Positions 8,276 through 17,579 of a stretch of 64,000 bases of DNA are shown piece after piece. Positions within the stretch are counted from its first letter, which is position 1. Each line of letters starts with the position of its first letter. The stretch is from Thiodiazotropha sp037384425 (GTDB taxonomy: Bacteria; Pseudomonadota; Gammaproteobacteria; Chromatiales; Chromatiaceae). Location of the stretch: contig JARROA010000021.1 of assembly GCA_037384425.1 (NCBI GenBank), positions 94,090 through 158,089 on the forward strand. The letters run 5' to 3'. The position numbers were made by a program, and so were the translations under genes. Below the pieces are notes generated by a model. That model ran no database searches. It saw nothing but the letters and a program-made list of their open reading frames with translations, and was not told where the DNA came from.

Positions 8276-10006
8276 ATGGCGGCCCTCGCGAGCACAGACG
8301 ACCTCTCTTTGACACGGGGGTATTCGCTCGGCCAATGGCGGGTTGATCCCAGCGGGTCGCGGATTTTCCGCGATGGGGATTCGATCAGACTGGAACCCAA
8401 GGTGATGGAGGTTCTGGGATACCTCGTCGCGCACCGGGGTGAACTCGTTACCCGAGAGGCCCTGGAGCGGGATGTCTGGCGGGGGGCGCTGATCGGCTAT
8501 GACTCCATCACCAGCACCATCATCAAACTGCGCAAGGCACTGAACGACGATGCCCATAACCCGGAATATATAGAGACGGTACCCAAACGGGGCTACCGGC
8601 TGATCGCGGAAGTCTCCGGGCTGTCGGCCAACGATGAAGCGCGTGCGGCCTTTGTCGATCAGGATGCCCCCGTCAAGCCCCCTGCCCGGCAACGGAAATT
8701 CAAGCCGGCCGGACTTGTCTGGATACTGCTGCCGGCCGTCCTGCTCATCGCCGCTTCAATCTGGCTGTTGTCCCGGCCGATGGATAAGGGGCCGCCGCCG
8801 CTATCCGAGACCCCCGCTCCCACCACCCCCTCGCTGGTGGTGCTGCCCTTCGACAACATCAGCGACGATCCCGAACAGGACGATTTCAGCGATGGCATGA
8901 CCGAAGACATCATCACCGACCTCTCCCGGCTGTCGCATTTGCGCGTGATATCGAGCAACACCGCCTTCACCTACAAGAACCGCCTGCCCTCACCGCAGCG
9001 GATCGGCGAGGAACTGGGCGTCGACTACCTGTTGGCGGGAAGCGTCAGACGTCAAGGCGATGCCTTGCGGGTCAATGCGCGGCTGGTCGACACCCGAACG
9101 GGATTTCAGAAATGGGCCACCCGTTACGACCGGCGGCTGGAGGAGGTCTTCTCGCTACAGGATGAACTGGCGGGCAGTATCGTCGAGGCGCTGGCGTTGC
9201 AACTGACGGCCCAGGAGAAGGCGCTGATTGCGCGCAAGACCACCACCAGTCTGCATGCATATGACCTGTTTCTAGAAGGTCAGCGGCTCTCCAGGGTCTC
9301 AACCCGGGAGACCAACGAGGCTGCGCAGTCGGCCTACAGGCAGGCGATCCAGGAGGATCCGGACTACGGCCGCGCCTACGGCGCCCTGGCCTACAACATG
9401 GCCTTCGCCTATCGGCGCGGCTGGAGCGACAGACCGAGAGAGACGCTCGACAGGGCACTCGAACTGGCCCGGGCGGGCGTCGCCCTCGACAGCTCGATCC
9501 CACAGACCTACTGGTCGCTCGGCTACGTCTACATGATGAACAAGGAGTTCGGCAAGGCGAAGGAGGCCGTGCGAAAGGCCATCGCCATTGCCCCCAACTA
9601 CGGCGACGGTTACGGCCTGCTGGCGCTGATCCACAACAACCTGGGAGAGGCGGAGGAGGCGGTGCATATGGTCACCAAGGGCATGCAGCTGAATCCCTAC
9701 TACACCTGGGACTATCCCTACAACCTGGGCAAGGCCTACTACCTTCTGGGGCGGTACGAGGAGGCGATCGACGCCTTGACTGACTCTCTGGAGCGCAACG
9801 AATTTTCCATCATCCCCCGGCTCTACCTGGCCGCCAGCTATGTCCGGGCCGGTCGCCAGGAGGACGCGGAGTGGGAGGTCGACCAGATCCGGGTCATGAA
9901 TCCGACCAGCACCCTCACCCACACCCGCAACGCGCTGCCGATCGAGCGGCCCGAGATGATGGAGGCCTTCCTGGCCGATCTGAAGCGGGCGGGGTTACCG
10001 GAGTGA
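8276..10006 (+). CDS. CadC-like membrane one-component regulator with TolB-like domain and TPR repeats
   Basis: The 576-residue protein joins an OmpR/PhoB-type winged helix (about residues 15-112, ending KRGYRLIAEV), a single transmembrane helix (about 146-166), a TolB-like periplasmic domain typical of adenylate-cyclase/TPR regulators (187-310; LVVLPFDNISDDPEQDDFSDGM) and a C-terminal array of tetratricopeptide repeats (about 335-560). By analogy with CadC/ToxR it would bind DNA directly while sensing an extracytoplasmic state. The signal is unknown. The ATG at 8276 has a poor ribosome site. Its divergent neighbour, the small secreted protein, is the natural first candidate target. Confidence 0.85.
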   Translation: MAALASTDDLSLTRGYSLGQWRVDPSGSRIFRDGDSIRLEPKVMEVLGYLVAHRGELVTREALERDVWRGALIGYDSITSTIIKLRKALNDDAHNPEYIETVPKRGYRLIAEVSGLSANDEARAAFVDQDAPVKPPARQRKFKPAGLVWILLPAVLLIAASIWLLSRPMDKGPPPLSETPAPTTPSLVVLPFDNISDDPEQDDFSDGMTEDIITDLSRLSHLRVISSNTAFTYKNRLPSPQRIGEELGVDYLLAGSVRRQGDALRVNARLVDTRTGFQKWATRYDRRLEEVFSLQDELAGSIVEALALQLTAQEKALIARKTTTSLHAYDLFLEGQRLSRVSTRETNEAAQSAYRQAIQEDPDYGRAYGALAYNMAFAYRRGWSDRPRETLDRALELARAGVALDSSIPQTYWSLGYVYMMNKEFGKAKEAVRKAIAIAPNYGDGYGLLALIHNNLGEAEEAVHMVTKGMQLNPYYTWDYPYNLGKAYYLLGRYEEAIDALTDSLERNEFSIIPRLYLAASYVRAGRQEDAEWEVDQIRVMNPTSTLTHTRNALPIERPEMMEAFLADLKRAGLPE

Positions 10007-10010
10007 ACGA

Positions 10011-11210
10011 CTAGCCCTTGCCGGCCGGAGTGGCGATGGCCAGCCGGCTCTCCCGTCCCCGGGCCGGATCTTCCGGGATCAGCAGGGAGAAGCTGAGTGA
10101 TATCCCCGCCATCACCGCGCCGAGCAGAAACACCACGGCCGGCGAACTCAGCCAGATGATGCCGAACAGCGCGGGGATCACCACCGCCGCGATATGGTTG
10201 ATGGAGAAGCTGACTCCGGCGGTGGAGGCGATGTCCTCCGGTGCGGCGATCTTCTGGAAGTAGGTCTTGAGGGCAATGGCCATGGCGAAGAAGAGGTGGT
10301 CCAGGATATAGAGAATCGCCGCCGCGGTGGCGTTCTCCACCAGGGCGTAGCCAACGAAGACCAGGATCAGTCCCGCATACTCCAGCAGCAGGGCGCGGCG
10401 CTCGCCGATGCGGCCGATCAGGCGGCCGATGCGCGGGGCCAGAACGGTGTTGAGCGCGGCGTTGATGAGAAACAGCAGGGCGATCTGCGAGACGCTGTAG
10501 CCGAACTTCTCCACCATCAGGAAGCCTGCGAAGACGACGAAGATCTGGCGTCGGGCGCCGGAGAGAAAGGTCAGCGCATAGTAGAGCCAGTAGCGGCTGC
10601 GCAGCACCATATGTTTGTGCTGCTCGGTCTGTTGCGGAAACAGCGGGAAGCCGAGCCCGGCGATCAGGGCGATGACCAGGGTCATGCCGCCCATCATCAG
10701 GTAGATCCATTGGTAGTCGAGCACCAGAATGTCATCCGCCAGCCAGATCAGGGCAAAGGTGACGATGGAGGCGAAGGAGCCGACCGCGATCAGGCGGCCG
10801 AAAGTCTCGGCGGAGCGGGACTTGTCGATCCACTGCAGCGCCAGCGAGGTCTGCAGGGTCTCGTAGTAGTGGAAACCGATCGACATGATCACGGTGGTGA
10901 TGTAGAGCCCGAGCACCGAGGGGAAGAATCCAGTCAGCGCCGTACCCAGCCCCAGCAGCGCCAGGGAGACTACGGCGAGGCGCTGCTCGCGCACGATCAG
11001 CAGCAGGAACACCACGCCGAAGGCGAGAAAGCCAGGCACTTCGCGCAGGCTCTGCAGTATGCCCATCTCCTGGCCGGTGAAGGCGGCGCGTTCGATGGCG
11101 AAGTTGTTGAGCAGGGTGCGCCAGCCGGCAAAGCTCAGGGGCACCGCCACCGCCATCAGCAGCAGCAGGATCTCGGGACGGCGAAAGAATGGTTTTCCGG
11201 AGAATGTCAT
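10011..11210 (-). CDS. MFS transporter
   Basis: A 399-residue integral membrane protein with about 12 hydrophobic helices in two halves split by a charged loop near residues 190-205 (FPQQTEQHKHM). The N-half ends with the loop LQWIDKSRSAETFGRLIAVG; the C-half carries RIGRLIGRIGERRALL, resembling the MFS A-motif loop 8-9. The closest group and the substrate could not be named. It converges with the CadC-like gene (4-base gap) and is divergent from rpoZ. Confidence 0.8.
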   Translation of the reverse strand: MTFSGKPFFRRPEILLLLMAVAVPLSFAGWRTLLNNFAIERAAFTGQEMGILQSLREVPGFLAFGVVFLLLIVREQRLAVVSLALLGLGTALTGFFPSVLGLYITTVIMSIGFHYYETLQTSLALQWIDKSRSAETFGRLIAVGSFASIVTFALIWLADDILVLDYQWIYLMMGGMTLVIALIAGLGFPLFPQQTEQHKHMVLRSRYWLYYALTFLSGARRQIFVVFAGFLMVEKFGYSVSQIALLFLINAALNTVLAPRIGRLIGRIGERRALLLEYAGLILVFVGYALVENATAAAILYILDHLFFAMAIALKTYFQKIAAPEDIASTAGVSFSINHIAAVVIPALFGIIWLSSPAVVFLLGAVMAGISLSFSLLIPEDPARGRESRLAIATPAGKG

Positions 11211-11470
11211 GAAAGCGATTATGCCGGAATCACTATCGGTGAAATATCACAATTGCAGTAGGTGATTAAGCGACAGCCGGCAGCGGATTCAAACCAAGGG
11301 TGCGCTATGCCGCACTGTTAGCAGCCGGCATTCGGTATCTGGCTTGACAGTGTGATAGACAACGCCCCAGGGTAGATCCGCCAACGCTTTGATTTGTCCC
11401 AACCCCCGTCCATGGTTTATGATTTGCCCCCTTTCCGTCAGCAACCGACCGATTCCCTGGAGATGACCCG

Positions 11471-11746
11471 ATGGCGCGCGTGACCGTAGAAGATTGCATG
11501 GACTATGTGGACAACCGTTTCGACCTGGTATTGCTGGCCACCAAGCGGGCGCGTCAGCTGGTCAACGGTGTCGAGCCGCTGCTGCCGTGGGAGAACGACA
11601 AGGCCACCGTGATGGCGCTGCGTGAGATCGCCGACGGCCTGATTACTCACCGCGACGTGGAGGAGCAGCCGGCCGAAGAGGAAATGGTGGTCGACGAGGC
11701 GTTGCTCAACCTCGATGTCACCCCCATGGACGACAACAACCCCTAA
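11471..11746 (+). CDS. rpoZ: RNA polymerase omega subunit
   Basis: A 91-residue omega subunit that assists RNA polymerase assembly and contributes to the ppGpp site. It begins MARVTVEDCMDYVDNRFDLVLLA and contains the conserved TKRARQLVNG and NDKATVMALREIADG motifs, followed by an acidic tail. It lies 121 bases upstream of spoT, the usual partner. The gmk gene that often precedes rpoZ is absent; an MFS gene is divergent instead. Confidence 0.97.
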   Translation: MARVTVEDCMDYVDNRFDLVLLATKRARQLVNGVEPLLPWENDKATVMALREIADGLITHRDVEEQPAEEEMVVDEALLNLDVTPMDDNNP

Positions 11747-11867
11747 GCATTTGCATGGCTGGTGTCCGTTGCGGCTGCCGGCCCCTTCCGTCCCCCGGCC
11801 GATCCGGCTTGCAAGAGGGGACAAAATGGGCTCAGAATCCATTGTATTCAGCGCAATGGAGACCTAG

Positions 11868-14039
11868 ATGAGCAACCCCCTGGGTGTACTGGAGCAGGAT
11901 CAGGAGGCCCCGCGTTTCCTGATCAGCGACCTGTGCGCCTATCTGGAGGTCTATCTCTCCCCGGAACACATCCGCGAGGTCTACCGTGCCTACCTGTTCG
12001 GCGCCGAGGCCCATGTAGGGCAGCACCGCAAGACCGGCGAACCCTATATCTACCATCCGGTGGCGGTGGCGCGCATCCTGGCCGAGATGCGCATGGATTA
12101 CAAATGCCTGATGGCGGCCATCCTGCACGATGTCATCGAGGACACCCCCACCGCCAAGGAGCAGCTGGCCGACACCTTCGACAGCGAGATCGCCGAACTG
12201 GTCGACGGCGTGAGCAAACTCTCCAAGATCGACTTCAACTCCCAGGCCGAGGCCCAGGCCGCCAGCCTGCGCAAGATGCTGCTGGCGATGACCAAGGATA
12301 TCCGCGTCATCCTGATCAAGCTCTCCGACCGTCTGCACAATATGCGCACCCTGGGTGTTATGCGACCCGAGAAGGCGCGGCGCATCGCCAAGGAGACCCT
12401 CGACATCTTCGCCCCCATCGCCAACCGGCTCGGTATCAACAAGATCCGTCTGGAGCTGGAGGAGCTCGGTTTCGCCGCCTATTGGCCGATGCGCTACCGG
12501 GCGCTGAAGAGCGCCGTGGCCGACGCCCGCGGTCACCACCGGGAGCTGGTCGAGAACGTGGAGAAGGCGTTGCGCGCCCGCCTCGAACAGGAGGGCTTCC
12601 AGGGCGAGGTCTTCGGTCGCCAGAAGCACCTCTACAGCATCTATAAAAAGATGGTGGAGAAGAAGCTCAGCTTCTCCGAGGTGGTCGACGTCTTCGCCTT
12701 CCGCATCGTGGTCGACAAGGTCGATACCTGCTACCGCACCCTCGGCGTGGTGCACAACCTCTACAAGCCGATGCCGGGCCGCTTCAAGGACTACATCGCC
12801 ATCCCCAAGGCCAACGGCTACCAGTCGCTGCACACGGTGCTGTTCGGTCCCCAAGGCATCCCCCTCGAGATCCAGATCCGCACCGAGGAGATGGACAAGT
12901 TGGCCGAATCGGGCATTGCCGCCCACTGGATGTACAAGACCGGCGAGGCCAGCGGCCAGTGGGTCAAGTCGCGTGCTTCTGACTGGCTGCAAAACCTGCT
13001 GGAGATGCAGCAGGGGGTGGGCGATTCGGTGGAATTCCTGGAGCACGTCAAGGTCGATCTCTTTCCCGACGAGGTCTATGTCTTCACCCCGCGCGGGCGC
13101 ATCATGGTGCTGCCCAAGGGGGCCACGGTGGTCGACTTCGCCTACAGCGTGCACACCGACGTGGGCAACACCTGCGTGGCGGCCCGGGTCGACCGCCGGC
13201 TGGTGCCCCTACGCACCCGGCTGCACAACGGCCAGACGGTGGAGATCATCAATTCGGAGACCGCTGGCCCCAGTCCCGCTTGGCTCAACTTCGTGGTCAC
13301 CGGCAAGGCGCGGGCCAACATCCGCTCCTATCTGAAGAACCTGCAGACCCAGGAGGCGGTCAGTCTCGGCCGCCGCTTGCTGGAACGGGAACTCAACCTG
13401 CTTTCGCTCAAGCTCGACGACATCCCACGGGAGCAGATCGACCAGGTGATACAGGAGTTTCGACTCGACTCTGTTGAGATGCTGCTGGCCGATATCGCCC
13501 TCGGCAACCATATGCCATTGCTGGTGGCGCGGCGTCTGGCCGGTGAGGATCTGGCCCCGGCGTCTGAGACCAACAGCCATGAGGAGCCGGCCTCGGGAGT
13601 GCTGGCCATCAAGGGCACCGAAGGCATGGTGGTCAACTTCGCCAACTGCTGCCGGCCGATTCCGGGCGATGCCATCGTCGGCGTCTTCAATCCGGGCAAG
13701 GGGATCGTCATCCACCAGCAGGGGTGCCGTAACCTGGGCGACTACAAGAAGCACGGCCACAAATGGATCGAGGCCGAGTGGGAGGCCGACGTGCAGGGTG
13801 AATTCCCCACCAAGGTGCGGGTCGAATCGAACAACCAGCGGGGTGTGCTCGCCTCGGTCGCCTCCGTGATCTCGCAGCAGGGTTCCAACATCGAGCATGT
13901 GGGCTCGGAAGAGCGCGACGGTCTCTCCTCCACCATGGTCTTCGTGATCACGGTGAAGAACCGCCTGCATCTGGCCCGTATCATGCGGCACGTGCGTGCG
14001 TTGCCCACAGTGATGAGGATCACGCGGGTACGTTACTGA
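11868..14039 (+). CDS. spoT: Bifunctional (p)ppGpp synthetase/hydrolase SpoT
   Basis: A 723-residue cytoplasmic enzyme that makes and degrades the alarmone (p)ppGpp. The N-terminal HD hydrolase is intact: H63 in YIYHP, HD at 87-88 (ILHDVIEDT) and D154 in SDRLHNMRT. The synthetase domain (about 235-345) retains RQKHLYSIYKK, GRFKDYIAIPKANGYQSLHT and EIQIRT, so both activities are expected. A TGS domain (VYVFTPRGRIMVLPKGATVVDFAY, about 403-462), a Cys-containing helical/zinc-finger region (FANCCRPIPGD) and a C-terminal ACT domain follow. It starts at an ATG behind GGAGA and is probably co-transcribed with rpoZ. Confidence 0.96.
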   Translation: MSNPLGVLEQDQEAPRFLISDLCAYLEVYLSPEHIREVYRAYLFGAEAHVGQHRKTGEPYIYHPVAVARILAEMRMDYKCLMAAILHDVIEDTPTAKEQLADTFDSEIAELVDGVSKLSKIDFNSQAEAQAASLRKMLLAMTKDIRVILIKLSDRLHNMRTLGVMRPEKARRIAKETLDIFAPIANRLGINKIRLELEELGFAAYWPMRYRALKSAVADARGHHRELVENVEKALRARLEQEGFQGEVFGRQKHLYSIYKKMVEKKLSFSEVVDVFAFRIVVDKVDTCYRTLGVVHNLYKPMPGRFKDYIAIPKANGYQSLHTVLFGPQGIPLEIQIRTEEMDKLAESGIAAHWMYKTGEASGQWVKSRASDWLQNLLEMQQGVGDSVEFLEHVKVDLFPDEVYVFTPRGRIMVLPKGATVVDFAYSVHTDVGNTCVAARVDRRLVPLRTRLHNGQTVEIINSETAGPSPAWLNFVVTGKARANIRSYLKNLQTQEAVSLGRRLLERELNLLSLKLDDIPREQIDQVIQEFRLDSVEMLLADIALGNHMPLLVARRLAGEDLAPASETNSHEEPASGVLAIKGTEGMVVNFANCCRPIPGDAIVGVFNPGKGIVIHQQGCRNLGDYKKHGHKWIEAEWEADVQGEFPTKVRVESNNQRGVLASVASVISQQGSNIEHVGSEERDGLSSTMVFVITVKNRLHLARIMRHVRALPTVMRITRVRY

Positions 14040-14388
14040 GCGCGTTTTGAGTTTTCGGCGGTAGGCGATCGGGCTGATTTCCTGGGTTACGTTTTGCTCC
14101 ATCCAGGCTACCTAACTTGCCATACACCCCCCCATTCGGGCTTCATGAAACAGCAACCATCGAGGTCGGGGGGCTTGTTCGTCATTCCGACCCCCTGTTC
14201 TACTCGGCAAATCTGCTTTGCAGACAGTGATGTTGGCGCTTATGACGGGGTTGAAACGGTGCTCGACGGCGCTATCGGGCACAATTTCGGGCCTTTTGAT
14301 TCCTCTCGACTTTGAGGAAAAGGGCATTTATCCTTCCCGTGCACTGGAATAGGCCAGTAAGGAGCTGAACAACAAGGACTCTGTTGGT
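14040..14388. other. 349-base gap after spoT, no gene seen
   Basis: It contains a fragment CTCCATCCAGGCTACC (about 14097-14112) that matches one end of the repeat at 23439-23485. AAGGAGCTGAA near 14360 lies too far upstream to be the ribosome site of the next gene and may be fortuitous. No coding frame is credible. Confidence 0.45.
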
Positions 14389-14679
14389 ATGTCGAAAGGT
14401 AGATTGATCGCATTGATGCTCGCACTGTTTGCACTCTCACCACTGGCGGACTCAGCTAGTATCTACAAGTGGTACGACGAATCGGGGCAGGTGAATTACA
14501 CTCAGACCCCTCCGCCCAAGACCGCAATCAGGGTCGAAAAGCCTGGTGGTCATATCAGCGTGTTGGAACAGACGTGGTCATCCGACATGAAAAACAATGC
14601 ACGCAAGTTCATGAGCGATGCCGGGGTCAAAAGGGTGTGGGTCGATCAAAAAGGAAATGCGGTTTCCGGCTGGTATTGA
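14389..14679 (+). CDS. DUF4124-domain secreted protein
   Basis: A 96-residue protein with a signal peptide (MSKGRLIALMLALFALSPLADSA, cut near residue 23) followed by the DUF4124 signature IYKWYDESGQVNYTQTPPP. This small periplasmic domain, frequent in gammaproteobacteria, has no proven function. The rest is short and basic and ends VSGWY. It lies between spoT and ridA but with 236 bases before ridA, so it may be transcribed separately. Confidence 0.8.
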   Translation: MSKGRLIALMLALFALSPLADSASIYKWYDESGQVNYTQTPPPKTAIRVEKPGGHISVLEQTWSSDMKNNARKFMSDAGVKRVWVDQKGNAVSGWY

Positions 14680-14915
14680 GTCGATACCGCTCCACCCACG
14701 AAATTTGCCCTAAGCGTGTGCTTGCCGGCTGAGCGATGACTTGGCTGGCTTCAACGGTCTGTGCAACACTGGCCGGGATCTGGAATACGCATAACCGGAT
14801 TCGCCGGTAAATGGACATTTCTAGGGTGTGTAACTTACATTCTTATTACGCGAAGTCTATGTCACAGAGTGAATAGACCTTGCCCGCTTTGTAACGTAAT
14901 CAAGAGGTTACATTT

Positions 14916-15299
14916 ATGAGCCGAGAAATCATCCGCACCGATCAGGCGCCCCAGGCGATCGGGACCTACTCCCAGGCCGTCAAGGTGGGGCAGACCGTCT
15001 ACCTCTCAGGTCAGATCCCGCTGGTGCCGGAAACCATGACGCTGATCGAGGGCGATATCGAAGCTCAGATCCACCGGGTCTTCGACAACCTGCAGGCAGT
15101 GGCGCGGGCCGCCGGCGGCAGCCTGGCCGACGTAGTCAAACTCAATGTCTTTCTCACCGACCTGAACAATTTTGCCATGGTCAATCAGGTCATGGCCGAA
15201 TATTTCCCCGAGCCCTATCCCGCGCGTGCGGCCATCGGCGTGGCGGCGCTGCCGAAGGATGCCGAGGTGGAGATGGACGCTGTGATGGAGCTCGAATAA
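14916..15299 (+). CDS. ridA: RidA family enamine/imine deaminase
   Basis: A 127-residue protein of the YjgF/YER057c/UK114 family. RidA hydrolyses reactive 2-aminoacrylate-type enamines made by PLP enzymes. Diagnostic motifs are the start APQAIGTYSQAVKVGQTVYLSGQIPL, the arginine in YPARAAIGVAALPKDAEVEMDAV (Arg near 106) and the final glutamate-containing strand. AAGAGG upstream fits the ATG at 14916. Its position after spoT is common in gammaproteobacteria. Confidence 0.95.
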   Translation: MSREIIRTDQAPQAIGTYSQAVKVGQTVYLSGQIPLVPETMTLIEGDIEAQIHRVFDNLQAVARAAGGSLADVVKLNVFLTDLNNFAMVNQVMAEYFPEPYPARAAIGVAALPKDAEVEMDAVMELE

Positions 15300-15560
15300 C
15301 CGGTCAGCGTGCCAGAGGCGATGTGAGGTGTCTGAATATCCTAAAGAAAATCAGGCAATTTCCGATAGATATTAACCCGGTAACAATAACGGTACAGGAG
15401 ATACGCTTGGCTCGATATGGTTGTGCCGTTTCGCTCAAGGGTCTTCCGCTAACCCCAGGATGTACCCCGTAGGTCAGGGTAGGTCGCAGGGATGGGGGGT
15501 GTACCGAGCCGGATTGGATAATTTCCGCGGTTTCGCGGATCTATAGGATGACCGCCACCG

Positions 15561-16307
15561 ATGGACACAGATTTCGAAAAACTGATCAGGGTGAATATCC
15601 AGGGTCGTGTGTTCGTGACTTGTCAGACTCGAGGCGTCACCGATCCCGCCATCATCGGCTACTATGTGGATATTCTTGAACAGTCGGTCTCCGCGTTGTT
15701 GACTAAAGACAGCACCCCGGCCGACTTTCAGGCCGTTCTCGAAGAGCAGCTGAAATGGCTCGAGGGTGAACTGGATCAGGTCAGGAGTGAGGCACGGGCG
15801 CAGCCGGGAGCGGATAAAGACCTGTCCGAATCGGAGCAGGGCGCTGAACAGGAGCGCCACACGACGGCCGGCGATAAGCATGAGACCGGATATGTGCCCG
15901 AAGCCAAGGCCATGCCGGAGCGCCTCAAGGACCGGCGCGCGATCATGGAGCATCTGCTGGACAACGACTGCATCACGCTGAAACTCATCACCCCGGAAGA
16001 GGCGCAAAAGTACAAGCACGGACTGTTGGGCAAGCAGCCGGAAAACGCCGAGGAAGAGGTGGTCACCGCACTGCGCACTGTGCTGCACGAGCAGATCCGA
16101 AAATTTATCCGCAAACACAACGGTGGCCCCTGGGCCAACGCCAACAAGCAGCATGAACTGCGTATGGATATCACCCGCACCAAGACCCTGTGCTCCTTGG
16201 TGACCCTGGCCAAGGAGCTGCTCAGCGAACGCGATGAGTGGCTGCAGAAAACCAAGGGCAGTCTCACCGGCCGCTTTTTCGGCGGCAAGGTCAAGATGAA
16301 CAAGTGA
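15561..16307 (+). CDS. Hypothetical cytoplasmic protein, 248 residues
   Basis: No family was recognised. The N-terminal 75 residues (MDTDFEKLIRVNIQGRVFVT onward) look globular. Residues about 76-125 are a polar, Glu/Lys/Gln-rich linker. Residues 125-248 form a helical charged domain ending KGSLTGRFFGGKVKMNK. There is no signal peptide or membrane helix. It is 32 bases upstream of the pyridoxamine-oxidase-like gene and probably shares its transcript. The preceding 261-base gap has no gene. Codon usage resembles neighbouring core genes, so it is likely a real lineage-specific protein. Confidence 0.7.
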   Translation: MDTDFEKLIRVNIQGRVFVTCQTRGVTDPAIIGYYVDILEQSVSALLTKDSTPADFQAVLEEQLKWLEGELDQVRSEARAQPGADKDLSESEQGAEQERHTTAGDKHETGYVPEAKAMPERLKDRRAIMEHLLDNDCITLKLITPEEAQKYKHGLLGKQPENAEEEVVTALRTVLHEQIRKFIRKHNGGPWANANKQHELRMDITRTKTLCSLVTLAKELLSERDEWLQKTKGSLTGRFFGGKVKMNK

Positions 16308-16339
16308 CGGGCGCCGCAGCCCGCAAGCGAGGAGGAGCC

Positions 16340-16879
16340 ATGGGCAAAGCGTACGACCGTATCACCGACAAGCACGCCGACTTCATCATCCGGCAACAAC
16401 TCTTCTTCGTCGCCACCGCCAGTGCAGACAGCCGCATCAACGTCTCGCCCAAGGGACTCGACAGTCTGCGCATCATCAGCCCCAACCAGGTGGTCTGGCT
16501 CAACCTCACCGGCAGCGGCAACGAGACCGCCGCGCATCTATTGGAGGACGGGCGCATGACCCTGATGTTCTGCGCCTTCGAGGGCGAGCCTAAGATCCTG
16601 CGACTCTACGGCCATGCCAGCAGTCATCATGAAGGCAGCGAGGCTTGGGAGGCGCACATCGGCCGCTTCCCCAGACTGCCGGGAGCACGGCAGATCATCC
16701 TGATGGAGGTCGAGCAGGTGGGCAGCTCCTGCGGTTTCGGCGTGCCCCTGTTCGAGTATGTCGGTCAACGCGACATGTTGAGCGACTGGGCCGAGCGAAA
16801 GGGGAACAAGGGGATCGAGGAGTATTGGCGGACGCGCAACTCCCGGAGTATCGACGGCAAGCCGACCGATTTCTCCTGA
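16340..16879 (+). CDS. Pyridoxamine 5'-phosphate oxidase family (FMN-binding split barrel) protein
   Basis: A 179-residue flavin-binding split-barrel protein. It starts at the ATG at 16340, preceded by GAGGAGGA; an upstream in-frame extension to 16238 would overlap the previous gene and is rejected. Motifs include FFVATASADSRINVSPKGLD and VVWLNLTGSGNETAAHL (barrel strands lining FMN), then FEGEPKILRLYGHAS. The C-terminal segment SCGFGVPLFEYVGQR is typical of the PPOX-class subgroup that uses FMN or F420-like cofactors with unknown substrates. It is not the PdxH enzyme of B6 synthesis, which is longer and has a distinct C-terminus. Confidence 0.85.
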   Translation: MGKAYDRITDKHADFIIRQQLFFVATASADSRINVSPKGLDSLRIISPNQVVWLNLTGSGNETAAHLLEDGRMTLMFCAFEGEPKILRLYGHASSHHEGSEAWEAHIGRFPRLPGARQIILMEVEQVGSSCGFGVPLFEYVGQRDMLSDWAERKGNKGIEEYWRTRNSRSIDGKPTDFS

Positions 16880-17084
16880 ATTCAGCACTGAAGCGACTGC
16901 CCGCCAGGAACCTGTCGGCTGGGGCTGCCTACCCGGGTTTTTACTCAGACTGCCCGCAAGTGGTGCTTGTGGGCGGCAAAATCATCGGAGGCGACACGTC
17001 AGGCGACGCAGAATCGCGGCAGGTGTCGACTTGGTGACTGAACGAGTCGCTGCACCGTGTCCGAGTGCGTCCGATCCGGGCGCT

Positions 17085-17411
17085 TCAGCAGCGACCTTTC
17101 TTTCGCTGTCCGGGCGGGCAGTGGTATTCGTGCGGATGGCCACCTGCCGGAGCTCCGGTTTCGTAGTAGCGAACCTCAGGTTGCGGGGGAGGCGCATGGT
17201 GGTCGCCCTTGTCGGTCGTGATGGCGGTACCGACCGCGGCGCCCAGCGCGCCACCAAGAATCGCGCCATCCCGGCCACCGACCTCGTTGCCGATGGCGGC
17301 GCCCGTTGCGCCACCGATACCGCCGCCGATGGCCGCATCCAGGGTCGAGTCGTCTGCATTGGCCTGGAAGGAGAGAGCTATGGCCGCGAAGAGGAGAAGG
17401 TGTCGTTTCAT
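17085..17411 (-). CDS. Glycine-zipper outer-envelope protein
   Basis: A 108-residue protein with a signal peptide (MKRHLLLFAAIALSFQANA, cut before DDSTLD) and a glycine-zipper segment of G-x3-G/A spacing (about 28-66: AAIGGGIGGATGAAIGNEVG, then GRDGAILGGALGAAVG). These segments insert into or lie along membranes. A His/Pro-rich tail with two cysteines (HEYHCPPGQRKKGRC) follows. It resembles periplasmic glycine-zipper 2TM proteins. It is the first of four leftward small envelope genes between 17 and 20 kb. Confidence 0.75.
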   Translation of the reverse strand: MKRHLLLFAAIALSFQANADDSTLDAAIGGGIGGATGAAIGNEVGGRDGAILGGALGAAVGTAITTDKGDHHAPPPQPEVRYYETGAPAGGHPHEYHCPPGQRKKGRC

Positions 17412-17530
17412 AGTGAATCAGCCGTGTAGTGAGTCGTTATTGGTACGACAGCCATTATCGGCGGATCACGTGGAGTATTTAGGACTTCGGTCACAATTGT
17501 ACATGGATTCACGTATCAATTCGGAAAAAC

Positions 17531-17557
17531 AACGCGATCGCTTTGAGCGATCGCGTT
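17531..17557 (-). terminator. Rho-independent terminator for the DUF2846 gene
   Basis: A perfect 12-base stem AACGCGATCGCT/AGCGATCGCGTT with a 3-base loop. On the minus strand it is followed by GTTTTTCC. It lies 23 bases after the leftward DUF2846 stop codon. Confidence 0.8.
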
Positions 17558-17579
17558 GAGGAGTCTGTGGTGGTGAAAA

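Noticed and set aside
8057..8692. N-terminal extension of the small secreted protein up to 8692
   Set aside because: It would overlap the start of the divergent CadC-like gene and bury the signal peptide; AGGAGA marks the internal ATG at 8056.
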